From Clostridiales bacterium (lineage in GTDB: Bacteria; Bacillota; Clostridia; Oscillospirales; QAMX01), in contig QAMX01000011.1 in assembly GCA_003149835.1 (NCBI GenBank), positions 1-8,672 on the forward strand: 8,672 nt of DNA, read 5' to 3'. Of the stretch, positions 1-5,733 are shown piece after piece. The notes under the pieces were generated by a model. The model was not told the origin of the DNA and searched no databases. It saw only the letters and a program-made list of their open reading frames with translations. The position numbers and the translations under genes are program-made. Within the stretch, counting starts at the first letter, position 1. Every line of letters begins with the position of its first letter.

Positions 1-264
1 GGAAGCGCCTGTGAGGGGCGGAAAGGGTTCGGCCGTGCGGAAGCGATGCCGATTGTTCCGGAAGCCGGACGGAAATCTTTCACAGGAGAACGGGGGAACG
101 GAGACGAGAGGCGGCTGCGGAGCCCTGCCGGCCGGTCAAAGAAGCGCGCAGGCTCTGGGTTTGATCTGGGAGGGCGGGCTCCGGGCGTTTATCTGCGCGT
201 CTCACAGGGTCGTTCGGGCGAAGCCGGCATACCCGTTTTACGGGGTGAGGGGCGGGCAGGCGCG
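1..264. other. GC-rich stretch without a supported gene
   Basis: Both strands were read. The plus strand has a frame that stays open into the following gene, but it runs antisense through that gene and has no ribosome binding site, so I treat it as a shadow. The minus strand, where a terminator for the DUF362 operon would be expected, has only a weak 5-bp hairpin (232-244, CCCGT-TTT-ACGGG) with no T-run. A 7-bp inverted pair (CCTGTGA at 8-14, TCACAGG at 80-86) is too far apart to interpret. The operon end is therefore not explained by a visible intrinsic terminator. Confidence 0.6.
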
Positions 265-1131
265 CTAACCGATATCGATGATTTCGTATTCCCGGGAGCC
301 AAGCCCCAGCGCCGCGGCGGCTTCGACCGTATGGATGCCGTTGCGGGATTCCATGCGCTCAATCAGCGCGGCTTTGCCGGGGTCGGGAGAGGCGTAGACC
401 GCGTCGACGCACGCCTGATCCAGCGCGACAGGGTCGGCGGAGGCGAAGATGCCGATGTCGGCCATTTCCGGCTCGTGCGGATTGGCGTCGCAGTCACAGT
501 CCACGGAGAGGCGGTTGGCGACGTTGATATAGGTGATGTTTTCGCGGCCCATATAATCCATGACCGACTTGTCGGCGTCGGCCATCGATTCCAAGAAGGA
601 ATCATGGTCGCCCGTCCACAGCGCGGCGGGATCGCCGGAACCGTGAATCACGGCCTTTCCGTGCGCAGACGCGACGCCGATGGACATATTTTTCAGCGCC
701 CCGCCGAAGCCGCCCATCAGGTGGCCCTTGAAATGAGAGAGCATCAGCATGGAGTCGTAATTTTTCAGGTGCTCGCCGACAAAGTTTTCTTTCAGGTGCA
801 GGCCGCCCTGGACGGGAAGCGGAAACTCGCCGAATTCGTCGAGGATATCGCAGGGGGCGATCGCGGAAAAACCGTGGTCGCGGATGGCGCGCCAGTGGTC
901 TTTGGAATCGAAGCGCTTGCCCTCATAGGCGGTGTTGCACTCCACAATGGTGCCGTTCAGCCGCTTCACCAGCGGCTGGATCAGGGACGGTTGGAGAAAG
1001 TTGTGGCCGCCCGGTTCGCCGGTGGAGAGCTTGACGGCGACGCGCCCCGCCAGCGCAACGCCCAGCGCGTCATAGATGCGGAGCAGCCCGCCGGAGGAGA
1101 CATCTTGGGTAAAGTATACTTTTGACTTCAT
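265..1131 (-). CDS. DUF362 domain-containing protein, form without a ferredoxin insert
   Basis: Predicted 288-residue soluble protein of the DUF362 family, whose members are often annotated as iron-sulfur proteins; their reaction is not established. Typical family features are the segment with LSHFKGHLMGGFGGALKN (131-148), the IGVAS turn (151-155), the SVDCDCD motif (209-215), and the ADPVALDQACVD segment (232-243). Cysteines are few: 65, 94, 212, 214 and 241. The CxxCxxxC ferredoxin-type cluster that many longer relatives carry after the GGKAxIH-like segment is absent, so any metal binding would rest on the DCDCD cysteines. I chose the ATG at 1131 over an upstream in-frame codon because AAGGGG lies about 7 nt before it and because it overlaps the flavodoxin stop as ATGA (1131-1128). 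That overlap implies translational coupling and a shared redox role with flavodoxin. The family call is firm; function is unknown. Confidence 0.9.
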   Translation of the reverse strand: MKSKVYFTQDVSSGGLLRIYDALGVALAGRVAVKLSTGEPGGHNFLQPSLIQPLVKRLNGTIVECNTAYEGKRFDSKDHWRAIRDHGFSAIAPCDILDEFGEFPLPVQGGLHLKENFVGEHLKNYDSMLMLSHFKGHLMGGFGGALKNMSIGVASAHGKAVIHGSGDPAALWTGDHDSFLESMADADKSVMDYMGRENITYINVANRLSVDCDCDANPHEPEMADIGIFASADPVALDQACVDAVYASPDPGKAALIERMESRNGIHTVEAAAALGLGSREYEIIDIG

Positions 1132-1664
1132 ATAAATTCCCCTTTTATAGAGTTTTTTTTCAACCAATCTGAGAGAAGGGCGTCACAGCTTGCGACGCGG
1201 CTTCCCAGGAGCGGGAGCCCGCTCCTGACGTCTGAATTGGGACAGAGCTTTTGGATATCGGCTTCGCTCCGGCCCATACCGCTGCCCTCGTGCGTACAGA
1301 GCGGCAGGATTTGCTTGCCGGAAAAATCGTTTTGCTCCAAAAAGGTCCAGACCGGCATCGGCATGGAGCCCCACCAGTTGGGATAGGCGAGGAGGACGGC
1401 GCCGTATCGGTCGAGGCGGGCGGGAGCTTCGGCGATCTCGGGCCGCGCGCCCTCGCGGAGTTCGCGCTGAGCCGCCTCGGTACAGGCATGATAGCTTTCG
1501 GGATAGGGATGTGCGGGGAGAATCCGGAACAGATCTCCGCCGGTCAGGGCCTGCGCTTTTTTGGCGGCGATTTCCGTGTTGCCGACCGGCAGACTGACGA
1601 TGGAACCGCCTGCGTAATTTTCGCCCGGCCGCGAAAAATAGGCGATGAAAAGGTTTTTTTGCAT
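1128..1664 (-). CDS. Flavodoxin (Flavodoxin_4-like)
   Basis: Predicted 178-residue cytoplasmic flavodoxin-fold protein expected to bind FMN and carry one or two electrons. The first strand and phosphate loop are at 5-30 (LFIAYFSRPGEN, then VGNT), the long-insert form of this loop seen in Flavodoxin_4 rather than the compact TGNT loop. The strand and aromatic FMN contact AYPNWWGSMPMPVWTFLE is at 93-110, and the third loop CTHEGSGMGRS is at 123-133. Length fits the family. The start at 1664 is set by AGGAGG ending 7 nt upstream; an earlier in-frame codon at 1688 has no such site. It is the first gene of a two-gene operon; its stop overlaps the DUF362 start by 4 nt. The promoter is of MerR type, so induction by an electrophile, metal or redox signal is a reasonable inference. 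The redox partner is not known; quinone or thiol chemistry are possibilities only. Confidence 0.9.
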   Translation of the reverse strand: MQKNLFIAYFSRPGENYAGGSIVSLPVGNTEIAAKKAQALTGGDLFRILPAHPYPESYHACTEAAQRELREGARPEIAEAPARLDRYGAVLLAYPNWWGSMPMPVWTFLEQNDFSGKQILPLCTHEGSGMGRSEADIQKLCPNSDVRSGLPLLGSRVASCDALLSDWLKKNSIKGEFI

Positions 1665-1696
1665 CGGCTTGCCTCCTGTATGCAACATGGCCGTCG

Positions 1697-1710
1697 GACT
1701 ATATATAGTC
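1697..1710. repeat. Perfect 14-bp AT-rich palindrome at the flavodoxin promoter start region
   Basis: GACTATATATAGTC is a perfect palindrome that overlaps the -10 box and the expected transcription start of the flavodoxin operon. It could be a second operator, or an effect of AT-rich promoter melting DNA. The sequence alone does not decide. Confidence 0.4.
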
Positions 1711-1737
1711 TATCATTTGGAGTTCACTTCAAGTCAA
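1707..1737 (-). promoter_or_regulatory. MerR-type promoter of the flavodoxin-DUF362 operon
   Basis: On the minus strand, -35 TTGACT (1732-1737) and -10 TAGACT (1707-1712) are separated by 19 bp (1713-1731), two more than optimal. The spacer region holds the imperfect dyad TTGAAGTGAACTCCAA (1717-1732), with 7-bp arms that match at 6 of 7 positions around a 2-bp centre. A 19-bp spacer with a central dyad is the hallmark of promoters that MerR-family regulators activate by untwisting DNA. Transcription would start near 1700, leaving a leader of about 36 nt. No MerR-like gene is in the window, so the regulator must be elsewhere, possibly just outside. Confidence 0.75.
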
Positions 1738-1794
1738 GAGGGAAACGTAAATTTTTTGTAAATGCGGCGGGCCGACAGAGGGATTTATCAGAAA

Positions 1795-1822
1795 CAGCCG
1801 CGGGGAGAAACCGCGGCGGCTG
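1795..1822. repeat. GC-rich hairpin in the divergent intergenic region
   Basis: CCGCGG (1798-1803) and CCGCGG (1811-1816) flank a 7-nt loop. An alternative pairing of CAGCCGC (1795-1801) with GCGGCTG (1816-1822) extends the structure. Read on the minus strand it is followed by TTTCTG, which resembles a weak terminator, but no gene leads into it. It may insulate the two divergent operons. Role unassigned. Confidence 0.35.
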
Positions 1823-1840
1823 CCGGGGCGGGAGCAAAAA

Positions 1841-1869
1841 TTGCGCGCAAGCCGGGTTTATGGTATAAT
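1841..1869 (+). promoter_or_regulatory. Promoter P1 upstream of the ABC operon
   Basis: -35 TTGCGC (1841-1846) and a perfect -10 TATAAT (1864-1869) stand 17 bp apart. The -35 is part of a 10-bp palindrome TTGCGCGCAA (1841-1850). A 14-bp GC palindrome, CCGGCCGCGGCCGG (1874-1887), falls at the expected start point. If active, the transcript would have a leader of roughly 180 nt before the ATPase gene and would run through the second promoter region. Confidence 0.6.
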
Positions 1870-1932
1870 CAGCCCGGCCGCGGCCGGAGGCGGCGCTTTT
1901 GACGGTTGGATGGGCAGATATGGGACGGAAAA

Positions 1933-1970
1933 GTGACGGATCTGTCACCGAAAAGTCACGCCGGAGTCAT
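1933..1970 (+). promoter_or_regulatory. Pho-box-like direct repeats, 11-bp period (response-regulator operator)
   Basis: Heptamers CTGTCAC (1942-1948), AAGTCAC (1953-1959) and GAGTCAT (1964-1970) recur at exactly 11 bp. A weaker fourth unit, GTGAC (1933-1937), is in register. The first two units also form the near-palindrome GTGACGGATCTGTCAC. Direct repeats of a TGTCA-like core with 11-bp period are the known binding pattern of PhoB/OmpR-family response regulators. The last unit ends 10 bp before the -10 at 1981, the same geometry as the E. coli Pho box, where the box replaces the -35. The regulator is not in the window. Confidence 0.65.
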
Positions 1971-1980
1971 GCGCGGCAGG

Positions 1981-1986
1981 TATACT
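1981..1986 (+). promoter_or_regulatory. -10 box of activator-dependent promoter P2 for the ABC operon
   Basis: TATACT lies 10 bp after the last 11-bp repeat. The hexamer 17 bp upstream (1958-1963, ACGCCG) is no -35 match, as expected if a bound response regulator recruits RNA polymerase. The start would be near 1993, giving a leader of about 65 nt. Confidence 0.55.
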
Positions 1987-1998
1987 GTTGTCTGTAAA

Positions 1999-2019
1999 GC
2001 CGGGCGGGGTATGCCCGGC
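1999..2019 (+). promoter_or_regulatory. Leader hairpin of the ABC operon
   Basis: GCCGGGC (1999-2005) pairs perfectly with GCCCGGC (2013-2019) across a 7-nt loop. It would form close to the 5' end of a P2 transcript. There is no T-run after it, so it is more likely to stabilise the message or block an alternative fold than to terminate. The ribosome binding site at 2047-2051 stays outside the stem. Confidence 0.45.
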
Positions 2020-2057
2020 GGGAAGGTCCGGAGGCATTTGAAAATCGGAGGTAAGCT

Positions 2058-2741
2058 ATGGAAATCCTGAGGGTCAGCAATCTGACAAAAGTATATGGGA
2101 CAGGCGACAACGAGGTCCGCGCGCTTGACGGAGTATCTTTTTCGGTGGAAAAGGGGGAATTCATCGCCATTATCGGCCCGTCGGGCTCGGGTAAATCGAC
2201 GCTGCTGCACATTCTCGGCGGCGTCGACCGGCCGAGCGGCGGCAAGGTATATATGAACGGCTGCGACGTATACGCGCAGAACGACGAGCAGCTCGCGATC
2301 TTCCGGCGCCGGCAGGTCGGGCTGATTTACCAGTTTTACAACCTGATTCCGGTTCTGACGGTCAAGGAGAACATCACTTTGCCCGTGCTCATGGACGGCC
2401 GGAAAATCAACGAGGTGCGGCTGCACGAGCTGATCGACACGCTGCATTTAAACGGCCGCGAGAACCATCTGCCGAATCAGCTTTCCGGCGGGCAGCAGCA
2501 GCGCGTGTCCATTGGCCGGGCGCTGATGAACGCGCCGGCCGTCGTGCTCGCGGACGAACCGACCGGCAACCTCGACTCGGCCAACAGCCATGAGATCGTC
2601 TCGCTCTTAAAGCTGTCGAACGAGAAATATCATCAGACGCTGATCGTCATCACGCACGACGAGTCGATCGCCTTGCAGGCGGACCGGATTATCGCCATTG
2701 AGGACGGAAAAATCACGCGCGACGAGGTGAACCGGCGATGA
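2058..2741 (+). CDS. ABC transporter ATP-binding protein (LolD/MacB-type)
   Basis: Predicted 227-residue cytoplasmic ATPase that would drive the FtsX-type permease encoded next. All catalytic motifs are intact: Walker A GPSGSGKS (40-47), Q-loop around Q92 in YQFYNLIPVLTV, signature LSGGQ (142-146), Walker B VVLADE ending at E167, D-loop GNLDSA, and switch histidine H200 in ITHDE. The phrase DEPTGNLD and the FYNLIPVLTV Q-loop are typical of the MacB/LolD/SalX subfamily that works with FtsX permeases, not of importer ATPases. Length is standard. The start at 2058 has GGAGG 6 nt upstream. The stop overlaps the permease ATG by 4 nt (ATGA, 2738-2741), so subunits are probably made in step. Control is probably by the 11-bp repeats and P2. 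Substrate is unknown; antimicrobial peptides or envelope lipids are possibilities only. Confidence 0.96.
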   Translation: MEILRVSNLTKVYGTGDNEVRALDGVSFSVEKGEFIAIIGPSGSGKSTLLHILGGVDRPSGGKVYMNGCDVYAQNDEQLAIFRRRQVGLIYQFYNLIPVLTVKENITLPVLMDGRKINEVRLHELIDTLHLNGRENHLPNQLSGGQQQRVSIGRALMNAPAVVLADEPTGNLDSANSHEIVSLLKLSNEKYHQTLIVITHDESIALQADRIIAIEDGKITRDEVNRR

Positions 2742-5401
2742 ATATTCTCAACCGGGTCACGCTGAAAACGCTGGCAAAGAATAAAGTCAGAACGCTGGTC
2801 ACAATCATCGGCATCGTCCTGTCGGCGGCGATGATCACCGCTGTCACGACGTCGATATCCAGTCTGCAAAACTTTATGCTGGAAGTCGTCATACAGACTG
2901 AGGGGAGCTGGCACGGCGCCGTGTTCGACACGGACGCGGCGGCGATCTCCGCTCTGAAACAGGAAAAGTCGGTGGAGCGCTATACCGCGCTCTGGTCGCT
3001 GGGCTATGCGGCGCTGGAAAACCCGCAGGACGATGAGAGACCCTATCTCTTCGTCGGCGCGGCGGAGGCAAACGCCGCAGACAGCCTGCCGATCCACATC
3101 ACAGAGGGACGTATGCCGAAAAGCGGCCGCGAGCTGATTCTGCCGGCCCATCTGAAAACCATCGGCGGCGTTTCCCACCGGCTCGGCGACACCCTGACGC
3201 TGGCGCTCGGAATGCGCTCAGCCGGCGGCGAGACGCTGACGCAGCATGATTTCTATGTGGGAGGCGAGACGCTGGACGTGCGCGAGACGCGCACATATAC
3301 CGTCGTGGGCTTTTACGAACGCCCGTCCTTTGAGGGCTACGCCGCGCCCGGCTATACCGCGCTGACGCTGGCGGAAGAGGGAGATACGGCTGCCGGCGTG
3401 TGCGACGTCTATATCACGATGAAGAACCCAAACGAGATCTACGAACTGCGCGACCGCTGTTTCGCGGACAAGGGCTCGCGCATCAACAGCGATCTGCTGC
3501 GCCTGACGGCGAGCAGCAACGAGGACAATTACAACTCCGTGCTCTACGGCATGGCGGCGATTCTGATCGGAATCATCGTCTTCGGATCCATCTCGCTGAT
3601 CTATAACGCCTTTTCGATTTCGGTCAACGAGCGGACAAAGCAGTTTGGCCTGCTGTCGTCGGTGGGCGCGACGAAAAAGCAGCTGTTGAGAAGCGTGTTG
3701 TTCGAGGCGGGGGCGCTGAGCCTGATCGGCGTGCCGGTCGGGATTCTGTGCGGCATCGCCGGTATCGGCGTGACCTTCCATTTTACGGAGAATCTGTTCG
3801 CGTCGTTTCTGAACGGCATCGGCGAGGGCGCCGCGCTGCGGCTGTCCGTTTCGTGGGGGGCGGTGATCGCCGCGGCCGTCGTCGGCGCCGTCACGGTTTT
3901 TGTTTCGGCGTATCTGCCGGCGCGGCGCGCCGTCCGCGTGCCGGCAATCGAGGCGATCCGGCAGAGCCGGGATATTGCGATCCGCGCCCGGCAGGTGAAG
4001 ACGTCGAAGCTGACCTATTGGCTGTTTGGCTTCGAGGGAATGCTGGCGAGCAAGAATTTCAAGCGCAACCGTAAAAAATACCGCGCGACGGTGATCTCGC
4101 TGTTTCTGAGCGTGGTGCTGTTTATCTCGGCAAGCAGCTTTTGCAGCTATCTGGGCATGAGCGCCGACGCGGTTTTCGACACGTCGGAGTATGATATCGC
4201 CTATATGGCGAGACCGGAGGACTTGGAAAAGCGCCCGATTGCCAAGCTCTATGAAGAGCTGGCGGGCGTCGAAGGCGTGACGGAGGCCGTCTATTTTTTC
4301 AGCGAAAACCATGAAGCGACCATTCCGACGGCGGCGCTGGCGAAAGACTACGCTGAATATAACGGAGCAGGGCGCGGCGAACCGGCCGCCTCGGAGACCA
4401 ATATCATCGTGCGGCTGTATTTTATCGAAGACGAGGCGTATTCGGCGTATCTGTCGGAGCAGAAGCTGAACGGCGGCGACTTGGTGCGCGGAGCGACGGC
4501 GGTCGCGTTTGACACGATGAACTTTTACGACGCCCAGGAGGAAAAATTCAAGACCTTCCGCATGCTCGGCACGGGGCAGACGGTCGTGTCGGTTCAGGCT
4601 CTGAAAACCATCGAGGGTTACCATATCACAGAGACGGATATCAATGAAGACGGGGAGACGGTCTATCTCTATGAAAGCGGCGAGGGCGACACAATGCGGC
4701 TGACTGCGGCTGAGGCTATGGAGAAAAAGACGTTGGCCGTCGGAGCGGTTGCGGCGCAGAAGCCGTTTTGCGTGGACGGCAACGCGCAGCAGGTGCTGTC
4801 GCTTCTGTACCCGTTCAGCGCATATGAATCGGTTTTAGGCCGTGAAGCGCCGACGGAGGTTCAGTTTTGCTTCCAAGCGAAAAACCATAAGGACGTCTAT
4901 GAGAAGATGAGCGACGTGCTCGCCGAGGCGGGGCTGTCCTCCACGCGGCTGTACGACTACGCGGAGCAGGCGGAATCCGAGCGCGCGCTGGTGACGGTAA
5001 TCAACGTCTTTTCCTACGGTTTTATCACCCTGATCTCGCTGATTGCGGTGGCCAACGTCTTTAATACGATTTCCACCAACATCGGCCTGCGCCGCAGGGA
5101 GTTTGCGATGCTCAAATCCATCGGCCTGACGCGAAAGGGCTTTCACAAGATGATGAACTTTGAATGCCTGCTGTATGGGATCAAGGGACTGATCTACGGC
5201 ATTCCGGTGGCGGTCGGCGTGACGTATCTGATGTATCGAAGCGTCGTGCAGGGATGGGAGACGAAATTTTACCTCCCGTGGTACAGCGTGGCGATTTCGG
5301 TGGGCAGCGTTTTCTTAGTGGTCTTTGCGACGATGCTGTATTCGATGCGCAAGATTAACCGCGACAACCCCATCGACGCGCTGCGAAACGAAAATCTATG
5401 A
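2738..5401 (+). CDS. ABC transporter permease with two FtsX domains
   Basis: Predicted 887-residue membrane protein, partner of the preceding ATPase. I see about eight membrane helices: 19-41, then a large outer domain (42-266), 268-290, 323-348, 373-394, 449-470, a second large outer domain (471-750), 752-775, 808-832 and 848-868. The two FtsX cores carry the family's cytoplasmic coupling segments, NERTKQFGLLSSVGATKKQL (297-316) and RRREFAMLKSIGLTRKGF (785-802). Each half ends in the family-typical basic tail: PAIEAIRQS at 402-410 and NPIDALRNE at 877-885. The duplicated layout in one chain lets it form the pore without a second permease. Large outer domains fit the mechanotransmission-type exporters and sensors of Firmicutes, which are often paired with two-component systems; none is encoded here, though the promoter suggests one. 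It starts inside the ATPase stop codon. No truncation seen. Confidence 0.95.
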   Translation: MNILNRVTLKTLAKNKVRTLVTIIGIVLSAAMITAVTTSISSLQNFMLEVVIQTEGSWHGAVFDTDAAAISALKQEKSVERYTALWSLGYAALENPQDDERPYLFVGAAEANAADSLPIHITEGRMPKSGRELILPAHLKTIGGVSHRLGDTLTLALGMRSAGGETLTQHDFYVGGETLDVRETRTYTVVGFYERPSFEGYAAPGYTALTLAEEGDTAAGVCDVYITMKNPNEIYELRDRCFADKGSRINSDLLRLTASSNEDNYNSVLYGMAAILIGIIVFGSISLIYNAFSISVNERTKQFGLLSSVGATKKQLLRSVLFEAGALSLIGVPVGILCGIAGIGVTFHFTENLFASFLNGIGEGAALRLSVSWGAVIAAAVVGAVTVFVSAYLPARRAVRVPAIEAIRQSRDIAIRARQVKTSKLTYWLFGFEGMLASKNFKRNRKKYRATVISLFLSVVLFISASSFCSYLGMSADAVFDTSEYDIAYMARPEDLEKRPIAKLYEELAGVEGVTEAVYFFSENHEATIPTAALAKDYAEYNGAGRGEPAASETNIIVRLYFIEDEAYSAYLSEQKLNGGDLVRGATAVAFDTMNFYDAQEEKFKTFRMLGTGQTVVSVQALKTIEGYHITETDINEDGETVYLYESGEGDTMRLTAAEAMEKKTLAVGAVAAQKPFCVDGNAQQVLSLLYPFSAYESVLGREAPTEVQFCFQAKNHKDVYEKMSDVLAEAGLSSTRLYDYAEQAESERALVTVINVFSYGFITLISLIAVANVFNTISTNIGLRRREFAMLKSIGLTRKGFHKMMNFECLLYGIKGLIYGIPVAVGVTYLMYRSVVQGWETKFYLPWYSVAISVGSVFLVVFATMLYSMRKINRDNPIDALRNENL

Positions 5402-5409
5402 CAAGCGCT

Positions 5410-5447
5410 GCACGGAGCGGACGGTTAGAAAACCGTCCGCTCCGTGC
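5410..5447 (+). terminator. Perfect 17-bp hairpin after the ABC operon
   Basis: The arms 5410-5426 (GCACGGAGCGGACGGTT) and 5431-5447 pair without a mismatch around the loop AGAA. The hairpin begins 8 nt after the permease stop codon. There is no T-run downstream, so it is not a textbook intrinsic terminator. It may protect the 3' end of the message or work with Rho. The position makes a transcript-end role likely. Confidence 0.7.
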
Positions 5448-5592
5448 CTGACGGGCGCAAACAACGCCGGAAGCAGACAAGACACCATATGCGCGGGGAT
5501 AAAATATGCAAAAGGAAAAAGCCGGACGCGCAGCGGCACGGGAAAAGAGGAGAGCGATTCAATTTGAAGCGGCGTTAGCTTGCCGCAATATG

Positions 5593-5623
5593 AAAAACAC
5601 GGGCGGTCTGAACGCCTCCCGTG
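5593..5623 (-). terminator. Intrinsic terminator of the TetR-antiporter operon
   Basis: Read on the minus strand, CACGGG (5623-5618) pairs with CCCGTG (5603-5598), with possible inner GC pairing, and is followed directly by TTTTT (5597-5593). It lies about 110 nt past the antiporter stop, in the right orientation. No other minus-strand gene lies between. Confidence 0.65.
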
Positions 5624-5733
5624 CTTTGTGCCGCTCACTGTTCCCAAGGATTTTCTGCGCCGCAATTTAATAAGGTGCGGAACGGAGCGCAGAAGCAAAA
5701 AGCAATAATAGATGGGATTTTAACGGTTGGAGG

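Larger units (their letters stand above)
5402..5733. other. Convergent intergenic region, no supported gene
   Basis: The stretch lies between the ends of the plus-strand ABC operon and the minus-strand antiporter operon. It holds the 17-bp hairpin at 5410-5447 and the minus-strand terminator at 5593-5623. A further imperfect hairpin sits at 5654-5690 (CTGCG with CGCAG outside, CCGCA with TGCGG inside), without a T-run. A 54-codon open frame at 5506-5670 has only a weak start signal and crosses the terminator, so I do not call it. Confidence 0.55.

Noticed and set aside
232..244. Hairpin CCCGT-TTT-ACGGG as terminator of the flavodoxin-DUF362 operon
   Set aside because: Only 5 bp with no T-run on the minus strand; too weak to call.
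46..1125. Long plus-strand open frame
   Set aside because: Antisense to the DUF362 gene over most of its length, repetitive in V/G/A/R/D as GC-rich shadows are, with no ribosome binding site or recognisable domain.
1697..1710. Flavodoxin-promoter palindrome as a third site for the TetR protein
   Set aside because: It shares GAC/GTC ends and a nearby ATAGAC, but the inner spacing is 8 bp rather than 6 and the outer arms do not match O1 or O2.
1724..1948. 74-codon minus-strand frame in the divergent spacer
   Set aside because: It covers both the flavodoxin MerR-type promoter and P1, has no ribosome binding site and a low-complexity arginine/proline-rich product.
3218..4624. 468-codon minus-strand open frame
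   Set aside because: Lies wholly inside the FtsX permease gene. Its product is rich in R/H/Q with no domain, the usual reverse image of a GC-rich membrane-protein gene.
5506..5670. 54-codon plus-strand frame beginning MQKEKAGRAAAREKRR
   Set aside because: Only a weak GGGG precedes its ATG, it crosses the minus-strand terminator at 5593-5623, and the product has no recognisable feature. Conservation in relatives would be needed to revive it.
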